Positions 17,523-26,264 are shown, numbered from the stretch's first letter. The stretch is 64,000 nt of DNA from JBBSEX01 sp038239345 (GCA_038239345.1 JBBSEX010000009.1:62001-126000), one strand, 5' to 3'. Notes: generated from the letters alone by a model not told the origin. Program-made: numbers and translations.

Positions 17523-19747
17523 ATGGGAAGCCAGCCAAACCCATCGCCGAAGGTTTTGTTCGGTCCTTTTGAATTCGAACAAGTCTCTGGCGATCTGCAC
17601 AAATTCGGGAATCGGATCCGGTTGCAAGGCAAGCCGCTGCAGATCCTCGCGATTCTGCTTGAGCAGCCGGGCGAGGTGCGCAGTCGCGACGAGTTGCAGC
17701 GGCAGCTGTGGCAGGGGACGACGTTCGTCGATTTTGAGCAAGGCCTGAACACAGCAGTGAACAAGCTGCGACAGGCGCTGGGGGACTCGGCCGACAAGCC
17801 GCGGTACATCGAAACTGTTCCCGGCAAGGGATACAGATTCATCGCACCTCTCCAACGCGCATCGGTCAAGACGGTTCTGGAGATGGCGCCGCCTCCCGCC
17901 CTTCGGACCGAGACTGATCCTCGCGAGCGGCAAAAGCGCTGGCCGATGCTAACGGCAGCCGCAGCTTTGATAGTGATTGGGGGCGCATCCTGGCTTGCGA
18001 CCAGGCGCCCGGAACCAGTCGCCTTGGCAAAGCCCGTGAGATTCGCGGTCGTGCCACCTTCTGGCTTTGTGTTGGAGGCAGCGGCCAGCCGGCAGTCGTT
18101 CGCATTGTCCCACGATGGGACGCATCTGGCGTTTACCGCGATGGACGCAAGTGGCGGCTTCAGTGCTTTCGTTCGCGATTTCAACTCGCTCGAGCCGCGG
18201 CTGCTTCCGGGCAGCGAAGGAGTCTACACCCTCTTCTGGGCACCCGACAGCCGATCGCTGTTTTTTGCCGTAAATGGAAAACTCCAGCGGGCGCCGCTGG
18301 AGGGTGACGCTCGCGTAGTTCTGGGCGACTCGCCGGGATTCCTCTTTTCCGGCGCCTCGCTCAGCCCCCGGAGACTGTTACTGGACAGCAGCTTAATCAG
18401 CTACTCGATTTCTCCCTCCGGCGGCTCTCCCGAGCCACTCAAAGAGCTCTATCGATGGCCCCAGATCTTACCCGACGGAGAGCACATTCTTTACCTGACG
18501 CAGGATTCTAAAATCAACCGCTTTCGAGCGAGTGTGGCGCGATTCGGCGACCCGGGCTCGGCCAAGGATCTGATTGAATCGGACTCGCGAGTTTTATATA
18601 CAGCTTCGCTGGCGAATCCACTCGCCGGTTACCTCCTGTACCTCCGGGCCGGCAATTTGCTGGCGCAGTCATTCGATCCCCGCTCCCTGCGGATTACGGG
18701 GGAAGCCATCCCCCTGGTTAACAAGGTTTACTCGTTCCGGCCCACCCGCGGGGCGGATTTTTCGGTTTCGAGCAGCGGCGCTATCGCGTATGTAAGCTTC
18801 GCCAGCCGCTCTCAACTGGTGTGGGTGGATCGGGAAGGCCGACAAGTTGGATCGGCCGGCCCCGCCAACCTGAATGTGAAATCAGGCCGCCTCTCACCGG
18901 ACGGACGGAAGCTGGCGACGGCGATTTACGACGTGGCACGAGGCGCTCAGAATTTGTGGATTATCGATATTAAGAGCAACGCCATGCACCAATTGACGCT
19001 GGAACCGGGCGTCCGGGACGCGCCCGTTTGGTCACCTGATTCGAAGACGCTTGGATTCCTGCACAGTGTTGTAGGCCGACAGCCCAAGGTCCATATCCGC
19101 GGGGTGGGGGAGAACGATCCGGAGGAAGATCTGGCCCCATCTGGATTCCAGATGCCAACGGACTGGTCCCCCGATGGACGCTTCATCGTTTTCGAGAATA
19201 CCGCCGTTGCCCAGCCTTCCAGCGAAATCCAGAGCGACGTGTTTATGTTCGACCTAGCCCACGGCCGCAAGCTGATACCACTGCTGAACACACGTTTCAT
19301 GAGGCCAATGCCGCCTTTTCCCCGGATGGAAAGTGGCTGACGTTTACCTCGAATGAATCCGGCCGGCCCGAAGTCTATCTCAAGGCTTTTGAGTCAACAG
19401 GAATTCCGCGCGTCACGGGTGAGCGTCATCTCGTCACCCGCTCCGGCGCCCAGGCCCTGCGCTGGCGGAGGGACGGGAAAGAGCTGTTTTATCTCGCGTT
19501 TGATGGACGCGTCTACGCGATCCCCGTCAAGCTGTCTGCGAAACCGGAATTCGGTCCGGCGGCTGCGCTTTTCACCATCTCCGCGGAATCCAGAGCGGCC
19601 ATTCATGCCTTCCCGGGTTTTGATGTATCGCCCGACGGACAGAAATTCCTGATTGCGGCTGTGACCCCGCAGGAAGGCTCGTCGCTAGTAGTGATGCAGA
19701 ACTGGGAATCCTCGCTACCGCAAAACCACGCGAAAACCATCCCTTGA
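17523..19747 (+). pseudogene. CadC-like winged-helix / PD40 propeller protein, frameshifted
   Basis: An intact version would be about 741 residues. Residues 1-105 are an OmpR/PhoB-type winged helix without a receiver (VLFGPFEFEQVSGDLH to IETVPGKGYRFIAP). A transmembrane helix follows (MLTAAAALIVIGGASWLA), then a TolB/PD40-like propeller (AYVSFASRSQLVWVDREG, MPTDWSPDGRFIVFEN). The reading frame breaks near 19300: after LLNTRF the sequence reads TTTCATGAGG where TTTCCATGAGG would continue into HEANAAFSPDGKWLTFTSN. One base is missing; the second frame then runs to a TGA at 19745-19747. It could be a real one-base deletion or a sequence error. The family is a membrane-anchored transcription regulator common in Acidobacteria. 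Confidence 0.8.
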
Positions 19748-19819
19748 ACGGTTAAGCGCTTGTGTCGGTCCTGAACGGGCCGATGCCGCATACGATACGC
19801 AGGCGAGGGGTTTGAAACG

Positions 19820-19866
19820 TTTGGTGGACCTGGATGAGTTCGAACCGTCGACCTCTTCAATGCCAT
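19820..19866 (-). repeat. tRNA-Ala 3'-half remnant A (att-like)
   Basis: 47-bp copy of the 3' half of tRNA-Ala (from the anticodon loop to the CCA end), with three mismatches to 28601-28647. It shares the left flank GGGGTTTGAAACG and a right flank of AT-rich sequence with copy B at 26218-26264. It is interpreted as the far junction of an older integration at the tRNA 3' end. Confidence 0.8.
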
Positions 19867-19985
19867 GTAAAAAAAATCAATCACTTGCAGGCATCTTGAC
19901 AGAAAACAAAAGACCTAGAAAGCGGCGACTTGGATTCCAGTACGCGCTTGCGTGGATGGGACCCCGTTTCGAAGTGCGGATGGAC

Positions 19986-20259
19986 TCAGCGATAAGGCTC
20001 GCGTCGATGACGGACACTGTTGATTTCTATCGTGGACTCGTTCCCGTGATCGAAGAACACGCGATAATCGCTACGGCGGAGACGAAATCCAGTTTTCCGG
20101 CGGCTTGCGCTTTTTCAGATCGCCGGTGCGGTTGGACAGGTAACGGTCAATGCAATGGAGAATTGGAATTGCCGTCTCCCGATCTATGGCCCTCAGATCG
20201 GTACGGTCTTTTGGTGACCATTTGACCGCTATACGCTTGGGGGCGGCCTCCTCGCTCAC
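19986..20259 (-). pseudogene. RelE/ParE-family toxin, copy 1, frameshifted
   Basis: The first 50 or so residues are a normal RelE-type start (MSEEAAPKRIAVKWSPKDRT, then LHCIDRYLSNRTGDLKKRK). The expected PP-x-x-G-F-R-L-R step reads PPENWISSPP and stops, whereas the next frame gives GFRLRRSDYRVFFDHGNEST and ends with NSVRHRREPYR, stop at 19986-19988. A 1-nt gain or 2-nt loss therefore separates the halves. The start overlaps the antitoxin stop as ATGA. RelE-type toxins are ribosome-dependent mRNA nucleases or gyrase poisons; this copy should be inactive unless frameshifting occurs. Confidence 0.75.
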
Positions 20260-20474
20260 TGCTTCAGGCCGAATTTGCGGAGGATTTCTTCGTGCGGGAT
20301 GCCCTCTCCACGAGCGAATGAAGCACCGGCGTGGTCCAGCGCAGCGGCAGTGTCTGACGTCAGATCTTCCTCTTCCACCTCGGCGAGCGCCAATGAGCGG
20401 GCGAGGGGCTCCACCATTACCTCGAGCAAATTGCGGACTGCATTCAGATTTTCGGCCCGCAGCGCATCCAACAA
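20256..20474 (-). CDS. Antitoxin of the RelE-type pair, copy 1 (start codon damaged)
   Basis: 72 residues if translated from the TTG at 20474; the reading frame is open further upstream to 20516, where the other copy has ATG-GAA-CAG and this one has CTG-AAA-CAG, so the original start is lost. Content is helical and acidic: LNAVRNLLEVMVEPLARSLALAEVEEEDL, ending GEGIPHEEILRKFGLKQ. No DNA-binding fold is certain. It belongs to the toxin at 19986-20259 (4-nt overlap). The 25554-25813 copy is about 80% alike by eye and also broken, but differently. Confidence 0.55.
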   Translation of the reverse strand: MLDALRAENLNAVRNLLEVMVEPLARSLALAEVEEEDLTSDTAAALDHAGASFARGEGIPHEEILRKFGLKQ

Positions 20475-20516
20475 CGCGTGGGCCTGTCGGCGGTCTTGAT
20501 CGAGATTCTGTTTCAG

Positions 20517-21192
20517 TTTATGCGACTGTGGACGAGCGGCCCCTGTGAACTCCTAAGTTGGTAGGATGGCCCTGCGGAATCTAGTCGCGAGGCGGAACGC
20601 TATTCTGCCGATTACGGGATCTACTTCTTGAGTTTCTTCGCGCATTTCTAACGACATTTTCACCAGAAACAATCGAGCTAAGGGATGGCGATTTGGACGC
20701 CACGAAGGGGTTTTTTCGGGTCTGGACTCCGCACGGACTCCACCCCCGGAGCCTGGAACTCGGCGTGCCTTCACGTGCGCGCGGTTGCCAGCTATTCTGA
20801 TTTGGTGTTTGCTGGAGCAGACAACAATTGATTTCCTTATAAGGATCATGCCCAGGTGGAACGGCGGTCACGATACCGCGTGGTTCATGCCTCCCGACCC
20901 GCAACAGACGGCACGGGCAGGGAGTCCGTAAATTGTGATGCAGACGACCTTGGTTCCGACTCGCACCAGGGAGTCGGTGAGGTCCAACTCAAGGCTGTTT
21001 GCTTGAGGGCGGTTATCGCAAGGTGCCATTGGGAGCCGTCATCTCCCGGAAGATGACTTCCGGACAACCGCCAATTCAGATCTTAAGACTAGCGCAGATC
21101 CCGATTACTCAATTGGCTGACGGTGTGGTTTGGCGCGTGTCCGGACACGTCCGGTTTCCTTGGTCGTGCTGCTGAGCGAGCCAGCCCGATCG
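20517..21192. other. Noncoding stretch containing repeat unit copy 1
   Basis: About 675 bp with no convincing gene. 20540-20650 resembles 25870-25980 (a short degenerate coding-like stretch with single-base gaps). 20690-20870 is repeat copy 1: GGACTCC motifs at 20723-20730 and 20735-20741, a hairpin arm set at 20802-20827 and a perfect 12-bp palindrome TCCTTATAAGGA at 20834-20845. 20900-21190 shows nothing that I can name. Confidence 0.6.
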
Positions 21193-21756
21193 CTAAGAGC
21201 TTAAAGGATCCCCACTGGTCACACTCACCCGAGCGGCGGCGCTCGGGCGCGCGATGGCCAGGAACGCTGCCTCATCTAGGACCGCATCGAGCCCAAATTG
21301 AGGATCGATAGAAACCAGCGGCAAAATAATGTCGCTGCCTTTCCCCCCGCAGACCAGGTGCAAGGCTTCCAGAAAAATCCCCGGCACGCTCAGAAAATGC
21401 AGCTCATACTGATCGCTCCGTACGGCGTCCAACGCTTGCGCCTCTGCTATCCGTTTAAAGACGGCTTCTACCGCATCGCCCGATGTGAAGTTGCGGAATG
21501 ACGCGTTTCCATAGAGCGTCGGATTGGTCATCTCGGAAGAAATCCACGTTGCCTCGGGCCAATGAGCCAGGATGCGGCAACCAGTCGCTACGATATCCTG
21601 GAGCTTGGCGCCGCCCGCCAATTCCGTCAACCCAAGCGTGCCCACCGGCAGATGAAAAAGCTGGGCCATCGGCGGGTGCGGCCCCACGAAATCGAGCACC
21701 GACTGCTGGTAAGTCCGAAGGACTGAGGGCGAGGGTTGGACAAAATCCAGGGCCAT
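21193..21756 (-). CDS. Unknown protein downstream of a C39-like peptidase
   Basis: 187 residues, unrecognised. The sequence has moderate hydrophobicity without a transmembrane helix or signal peptide, and short motifs such as TWISSEMTNPTLYGN, DQYELHFLSVPGIFLEALHLV and DIILPLVSIDPQF. The start ATG shares its A with the TAA stop of the upstream peptidase (TAATG), which strongly implies translational coupling. Its job is therefore likely tied to the peptidase, perhaps as an adaptor or target binder (inference). Nothing in it suggests an enzyme by itself. Confidence 0.6.
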   Translation of the reverse strand: MALDFVQPSPSVLRTYQQSVLDFVGPHPPMAQLFHLPVGTLGLTELAGGAKLQDIVATGCRILAHWPEATWISSEMTNPTLYGNASFRNFTSGDAVEAVFKRIAEAQALDAVRSDQYELHFLSVPGIFLEALHLVCGGKGSDIILPLVSIDPQFGLDAVLDEAAFLAIARPSAAARVSVTSGDPLSS

Positions 21757-22319
21757 TAGTACGCCTTCCTGTTGCCGACCAGGAATGACGCGAACCAGAC
21801 ACCACGGCCATCGCGGTAACCTCCTTCGCCGCTAGTGAATTGGTCAAATGCGATTTCAGACGAGCCATACATCGGGTCAGTGATGGAGACGAATTGCTTT
21901 TGCCCAGGCGTGATGCGATATCCATTGACGGCGATAAAGTGTCCGCGTTGCGTCACTTGGCCCTGGCTGTCCAGCCATTTGATCAGGACACATACCGGTC
22001 GCCCAGCATCTATTTCCGTGCGAACGCTGTCAAAGCTCAGTGGCTTCATGATGGGATCGGCCGCCAGCAAGTGATGGGCGCCAAGTACAGGATTAATCGC
22101 GTGCGGTTTGTTGCAGGTGGTCAGGGAAGCCGGTTGAGTTCCATTGCAGCATTGCAGATTAAGCGTGCGGCTCGCGATTTCACATTGGCAATGCGTGGAA
22201 TCTGGCCGGAAGAAGCGATCCACTCCAACCGAGACAGCCACCCAACACCATTCGGACCTCTCCTGAAGCGGCACTTTGAGCGAGACAGCACGGGTTGTCC
22301 CGCCATGGGCGGAGGTCAC
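21756..22319 (-). CDS. Papain/C39-like cysteine peptidase
   Basis: 187 residues from a GTG at 22319. The catalytic cysteine is C25 in QERSEWCWVAVS, the histidine is H127 in QRGHFIAVNGY, and the third residue is D148 in SITDPMYG; this is the order and spacing of the papain-like C39-related family. Two extra pairs, C-x-C (C44, C46) and CC (C57, C58), are typical of members of this group. There is no signal peptide, so it acts in the cytoplasm unless exported by another route. The GTG overlaps the stop of the 51-residue microprotein (GTGA), and the gene ends within the start of the next. It may process the microprotein (inference). Confidence 0.75.
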   Translation of the reverse strand: MTSAHGGTTRAVSLKVPLQERSEWCWVAVSVGVDRFFRPDSTHCQCEIASRTLNLQCCNGTQPASLTTCNKPHAINPVLGAHHLLAADPIMKPLSFDSVRTEIDAGRPVCVLIKWLDSQGQVTQRGHFIAVNGYRITPGQKQFVSITDPMYGSSEIAFDQFTSGEGGYRDGRGVWFASFLVGNRKAY

Positions 22320-22471
22320 TTCTTTTTCTTTGTCGCGGCTTTTTTGACCTTGCTACTGCCAGGTCCGCCTCCCCCTTTGAGATCGGAACCCGTACCGCCT
22401 TGGCCGCTGCCACCGCTGAGGTTTGCCTTCACAGCCTTGCCTGCAAGCGGCGCTTTTTTCTTTGTAGCCAT
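22316..22471 (-). CDS. Gly/Lys-rich microprotein coupled to the peptidase
   Basis: 51 residues, easily missed because of its size. It begins MATKKKAPLAGKAVKANL, has a Gly/Ser-rich middle (SGGSGQGGTGSDLKGGGGPG) and ends in a lysine-rich tail (KVKKAATKKKK). AGGGAGG lies about 9 nt upstream of the ATG, a strong ribosome site. Its TGA is inside the GTGA overlap with the peptidase start, which argues for a real gene. The Gly-Gly runs could be peptidase targets and the Lys tails could bind nucleic acid or membrane; both are inferences. No known family is recognised. Confidence 0.65.
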   Translation of the reverse strand: MATKKKAPLAGKAVKANLSGGSGQGGTGSDLKGGGGPGSSKVKKAATKKKK

Positions 22472-22570
22472 TCTGATAAAGCCTCCCTTAGCTTTGAACC
22501 AATAAGCAAAGACACTATATCGAACAACAGGGTCGTCGCTTAGTCTAGCATTTCGAAGCGTAATACCTCA

Positions 22571-25018
22571 TTAGTGTCCGCTTTGAATCGGCAAAAGTTG
22601 AGCGAAACCCGGATCGCCCGTCAAGGCGGACGCCTCCGGCCAACGGCGCATGTCTTCGAGCAGCGAAGCCGGCGCGGAATCGAGCGTTTTCAAAGCAGTG
22701 GCCCGGTCGCCAGTACGCTCGTAGGCGAGCGCGGCCAACCACAATGTGTCATTGTGATGAGGGGCAAGTTGCACAGCTTGAGCGGCTTCTACAGCAGCGC
22801 GGCCGGGCTGGCCGGTTTGGGCACAGAAATAGGCGAGAGTCGCGTGGTAATAGCCGTTCCGGGGTAATTGCACCACTTGCCGTTCGGCCACGGCAAGCCC
22901 TTTCTGAAAGGCTGTTCGCGCCTCGGCGGCGTTGCCTGTGCGCTGGTTCGCCAACCCCAGGCAGAGCCACAGGAAGGCGGACTGATCCGGAAGCTTGGCT
23001 GCCTCCGATAGCAAACCGGCGGCTTCCTTATCCCTGTTCTCATACATCAGCACCTGGCCAAGCGCCAACAGCGTTTCTGCGGAGCGTTCCTTCGCAAGCA
23101 CCGCGCGTAACGTCGCCTCCGCCTCTTTGAACCGGCCCTGGTCTTGATAGGCAGCGGCCAACAAGCTTCGATACGACGGACGATCCGGAGCCAGTTCCAC
23201 CGCTCTTTGTAGGGCTTTGGTCGCTTCCGCAAAGTTGGATCGCTGTCGATAAATGTAGGCAAGGTTTCCATAAATCCGGGCGTCCCCGGGCACAATACTC
23301 TGGGCCTTGCTATATGCCTGGAGGGCCTCTGGAAACTGTCCCGCCCGTTCATAAAGCTGCCCAAGCCGGCGAAACCCATCACTATTTGAAGGCTGCAGTT
23401 CGGTTGCGCGTCGCATGTGGGCGACGGCCACATCCGGACGATTGCGATCATACTCGAGCAAGCCGGCAATGCGATGAACCTCAGCGCTATCGGGATTTCT
23501 CAGCTCCGCCTGCTGCCATGACGCCGTCGCCTTATCCGCCCACGAGTGCTGGTCGGTCAGGAAATCCTTACGCCGCTCGACCTCGGCGAGCCCAACCAGT
23601 GGCAGCGCCGAATCGGGATCGAGCGAAGCTGCGGACTGAAAAGCTCCCAGCGCTTCGTCCAGCTTCCGGTCATTCGGCAACAGCGCGATGCCCTGTTGAT
23701 AGGCAGCCCTCGCCGCCGCATTGACAATCGAGTAAGTAGTCAGCGGCGCAAGATGAAAAGTGCTGCTGACCACACCGCTCAGTGCTACTGGCGCGTATCG
23801 CATTTGCCCGGGTTCATAATCGGCGGCCCACTCAGTTACTGGAGCGCCTGAGTGCAAATCGCTCAGCAAGGCATGGAGCCTGAGCTTGCCGGACTTCGGC
23901 GTAACACTGGCTGATAGTCGATGAGTAGCGTGCGTAGAGTCCAATGAAAACCCGATCAGCCGGCTGCTCTTCAGTTGCGCCATCCGCTCGCGCACGCGGG
24001 CAGCCAGTTGAGGTGAACCCGCCACCTCGCTCACATCCAGCCGAACGCTCTGCTCCGGCGCCGTGGATCGCCAGTATGTTGCCAGAGCGGCGACCGCGGA
24101 CAACGCGACCGCGCCCGCCAGGATCAGCAGGCGGCGCCGCGCCACAGAAGGCCCCAGCGCCATTCGAATCTGCTCGACTGTTGCGTAACGCTGCTTCGGG
24201 TCGGCCTCAAGACATTTCCCGATAATCGGATTCCAGCGTGAACCCCGCACACGCGTTGGCGCCGCTTGTCTCGCCGCGCCAGGTCGCTGGCCCCGACCGG
24301 GAGGCACAGTTGATTCGGACGGGGCTTGCGTCACCGTGGCCGCGGCCATGGCGGCGGCCTGGTCCGGCCGAACGCCGGTTACCAGTTCGTGCAGAATCAC
24401 ACCCAGTGCGTAAATGTCGGAGGCAACTGTAGTGGGCTCGCCCGCATACAGTTCCGGCGCCATGTACCCCGGCGAGCCGCCTCGAATGCCCGAACCGCGT
24501 GCCGCGCGGGCCAGACCGAAATCGGTGATCACGGCACACTGCGTTCCGTCCGGTTTCCTGGTCAAAATAACATTGGCGCCCTTCATGTCGCCATGGATAA
24601 TGTCGTGGCGATGCGCCTCGGCCAGTCCGGCGCACAAATCGCGCGCGATGGCCTCCGCGTCTTGACGGTCTATTTTTCCTTGTTGCAGCCGCTGGCTTAA
24701 AGTGAGCCCTTCTAGAAACTCCATGGTGAAAAAGTCCAGTGGACCCAAGGGAGTTTGTGCCGGGTGGATTTCGTAAATCTTACAAATATTCGGATGGCTG
24801 ACTTCGGTCGCCAGCAGTACTTCCGGAGACAAATGCCCGTCGTACCCTCGAAGCGCACTCTTCAAAGCGATACGCCGGCCAAGCTTTTCATCAAAAGCTT
24901 CGTAGACCACTCCCATACCGCCTTGAGCAATACGGCGTTTGAGGCGAAAGCGATCGACCAGAAGCTGTCCGGGGGAAAGCGGCTCGTCGGCGCTGGACGT
25001 TTGTAGTGTGTCGGACAT
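22571..25018 (-). CDS. Ser/Thr protein kinase with transmembrane helix and TPR domain
   Basis: 815 residues. Kinase at 20-290: glycine loop IAQGGMGVVYEAF, lysine K53 in IALKS, catalytic loop H142-G-D-M-K-G-A-N, DFG at 166-168 and APE at 187-189. The R of the HRD triad is a G, so it is a non-RD kinase. A transmembrane helix (about 296-316) is followed by periplasmic TPR-like repeats (NSDGFRRLGQLYERAGQFPEAL, ARIYGNLAYIYRQRSNFAEATKAL) to the end. It probably signals to or from the small peptidase operon beginning 99 nt downstream on the same strand. Confidence 0.9.
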   Translation of the reverse strand: MSDTLQTSSADEPLSPGQLLVDRFRLKRRIAQGGMGVVYEAFDEKLGRRIALKSALRGYDGHLSPEVLLATEVSHPNICKIYEIHPAQTPLGPLDFFTMEFLEGLTLSQRLQQGKIDRQDAEAIARDLCAGLAEAHRHDIIHGDMKGANVILTRKPDGTQCAVITDFGLARAARGSGIRGGSPGYMAPELYAGEPTTVASDIYALGVILHELVTGVRPDQAAAMAAATVTQAPSESTVPPGRGQRPGAARQAAPTRVRGSRWNPIIGKCLEADPKQRYATVEQIRMALGPSVARRRLLILAGAVALSAVAALATYWRSTAPEQSVRLDVSEVAGSPQLAARVRERMAQLKSSRLIGFSLDSTHATHRLSASVTPKSGKLRLHALLSDLHSGAPVTEWAADYEPGQMRYAPVALSGVVSSTFHLAPLTTYSIVNAAARAAYQQGIALLPNDRKLDEALGAFQSAASLDPDSALPLVGLAEVERRKDFLTDQHSWADKATASWQQAELRNPDSAEVHRIAGLLEYDRNRPDVAVAHMRRATELQPSNSDGFRRLGQLYERAGQFPEALQAYSKAQSIVPGDARIYGNLAYIYRQRSNFAEATKALQRAVELAPDRPSYRSLLAAAYQDQGRFKEAEATLRAVLAKERSAETLLALGQVLMYENRDKEAAGLLSEAAKLPDQSAFLWLCLGLANQRTGNAAEARTAFQKGLAVAERQVVQLPRNGYYHATLAYFCAQTGQPGRAAVEAAQAVQLAPHHNDTLWLAALAYERTGDRATALKTLDSAPASLLEDMRRWPEASALTGDPGFAQLLPIQSGH

Positions 25019-25190
25019 GATTGCGCCGTATCTAGCGCCCCATCATTCTAGCCTTAGTACTCGCTTTTCGCGGTTAGGAGTCGTTCAACCTAATATATGC
25101 AACCAGCCGTTGAAGACTTACTGTAAAGCCGGCCCGTATCAAAAACTCAGTTGGAACGTTCATCTTTGCGCTGCCCTAAAGGCGTTACGG
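25019..25190. other. Intergenic region upstream of the kinase
   Basis: 172 bp of mixed composition between the kinase start and the ScyD-like fragment. No gene is evident; it should contain the kinase promoter, but no strong -10/-35 pair stands out. Confidence 0.4.
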
Positions 25191-25441
25191 CTCTGCATCG
25201 CGGTGCCTCGACTGCGGCCGGCGGTAAGAGCGCCAGCGCGCTATCCTTACACCTCCCCGCTTAGTTGATCTTCAAGCGCTGAATCTGCCCTCGCAATTCC
25301 AGGATGAAGAGCTCACTGGTCTGGCGTAATGAACGTGCCGGCAACCTGAGCGTCGGTGGTATCGAATCGCAGTAGCCGACCAGGAGGAGCCGGGTTGGCG
25401 CTCTGATTCGCGTTGAACTCCAGCGCTGAATCGCCGTAATA
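25191..25441 (-). pseudogene. Decayed 3' fragment of the ScyD-like gene
   Basis: Similar to 16187-16440, including the downstream hairpin region, and ends with the same TSELFILELRGQIQRLKIN coding sequence. Compared with the intact gene it lacks a short block near 25320 and about 170 bp equivalent to 16430-16600, and then joins directly to the toxin remnant. It is a chimeric junction, not a working gene. Confidence 0.75.
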
Positions 25442-25557
25442 ACGGTCAATGCAATGGGGAATCTAAATTGCCGTCTCCTGATCTATGGCCCTCAGATCGG
25501 CACGGGCTTCTGATGACCATTTGACCGCTATGCGCTTGAGGCTGCCTCCTCGCTCAT
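25442..25557 (-). pseudogene. RelE-type toxin, copy 2, truncated and frameshifted
   Basis: Begins with the same ATG-AGC-GAG-GAG-GC start as copy 1 (overlapping the antitoxin stop), but a base is missing after the alanine codons so the frame reaches TAG at about codon 10. The remaining similarity stops at the counterpart of CIDRY, where the ScyD-like fragment begins. The C-terminal catalytic half is absent. Confidence 0.7.
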
Positions 25558-25813
25558 TGCTTCAGGCCGAATTCACGGAGGATTTCTTCGTGCGGGATGC
25601 CCTCTCCACGAGCGAATGAAGTACGGGCGTGTTCCAGCGCGGCGACGGTGTCGGGCGCGAGACCTTCTTCTTGCACTTGAGCGAGCGCGAATGACCGTGC
25701 CAGAGGCTCGACCATGACTTCGAGCAGGCTGCGGACGGCATTCAGCTTTTCGGCCGGCAGCGCATCCAACACGCGTGGGCCTGTCTGCGGTCTTAATCGG
25801 GATTCTGTTCCAT
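25554..25813 (-). pseudogene. Antitoxin of the RelE-type pair, copy 2
   Basis: An ATG with a GAGGC-type ribosome site is kept at 25813, but codon 7 is TAA (25793-25795; copy 1 has CAA) and one base is missing near 25770, which shifts the frame. The downstream part still reads LNAVRSLLEVMVEPLARSFALAQVQEE and GEGIPHEEILREFGLKQ. It is non-functional by a different route from copy 1. Confidence 0.7.
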
Positions 25814-26217
25814 GGCTGCCTCTTAGCGCTGGTTCCAGTTTACTCAATTTGTGGGCGAGCGGCCCCTGTGAACTCCTAACTTTGGTAGGATGGCTCCGTG
25901 GAATCTTGTCGCGAGGCGGAACGCTATTCTGCCGATTACGGGAATCTACTTCTTGAGATTTCTTCGCGCATCACTGAACAGGAACGCGTGTTGATTCTAT
26001 AGTGACGGACAAGGCAGACGGGTTCACTTGTTGGAGTGGAACTGCTTCAGATCTTGCTGCTGCACAGAGGCGCGATATCCGAAGCAGAGCTTGATCCTTA
26101 TATTGCCTCTCGCCTGCACCCTACTGGCGAACCGAAGCGAAACCAGGGCCACGGATTTAGCAGGTTTGCCCCGGTTTTGGCGTAGAGCCTAGCAGGGGGC
26201 GGTAGGGGTTTGAAACG
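25814..26217. other. Noncoding stretch with a degenerate coding-like block
   Basis: 404 bp. 25870-25980 resembles 20540-20650 and here reads as a short open frame (ESCREAERYSADYGNLLLE) ending at about 26002. A 49-codon open frame (26036-26185, GTG start) has no recognisable content. 26100-26217 shows no clear structure. No gene can be supported. Confidence 0.45.
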
Positions 26218-26264
26218 TTTGGTGGACCTGGACGGGTTCGAACCGTCGACCTCTTCCATGCCAT
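26218..26264 (-). repeat. tRNA-Ala 3'-half remnant B (att-like)
   Basis: 47 bp identical to 28601-28647, the tRNA-Ala 3' half from the anticodon loop through the CCA end plus two flanking bases. Beyond the block the sequences diverge. Left flank AGGGGTTTGAAACG and right flank match copy A (19820-19866). Interpreted as a second integration junction. Confidence 0.88.

Noticed and set aside
18947..19300. Antisense open frame in the winged-helix gene
   Set aside because: Long antisense frames are common in GC-rich genes, and codon usage is that of the sense gene.
20690..20870. Considered as an insertion sequence
   Set aside because: No transposase frame and no flanking direct repeat were seen; only structure is conserved.
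25714..25956. Open frame antisense to the antitoxin remnant
   Set aside because: Composition follows the antisense of a known remnant and has no start signal; it is a shadow.
26036..26185. 49-codon open frame beginning at GTG in the island
   Set aside because: No recognisable motif, no convincing ribosome site and no counterpart beside the other repeat copy.
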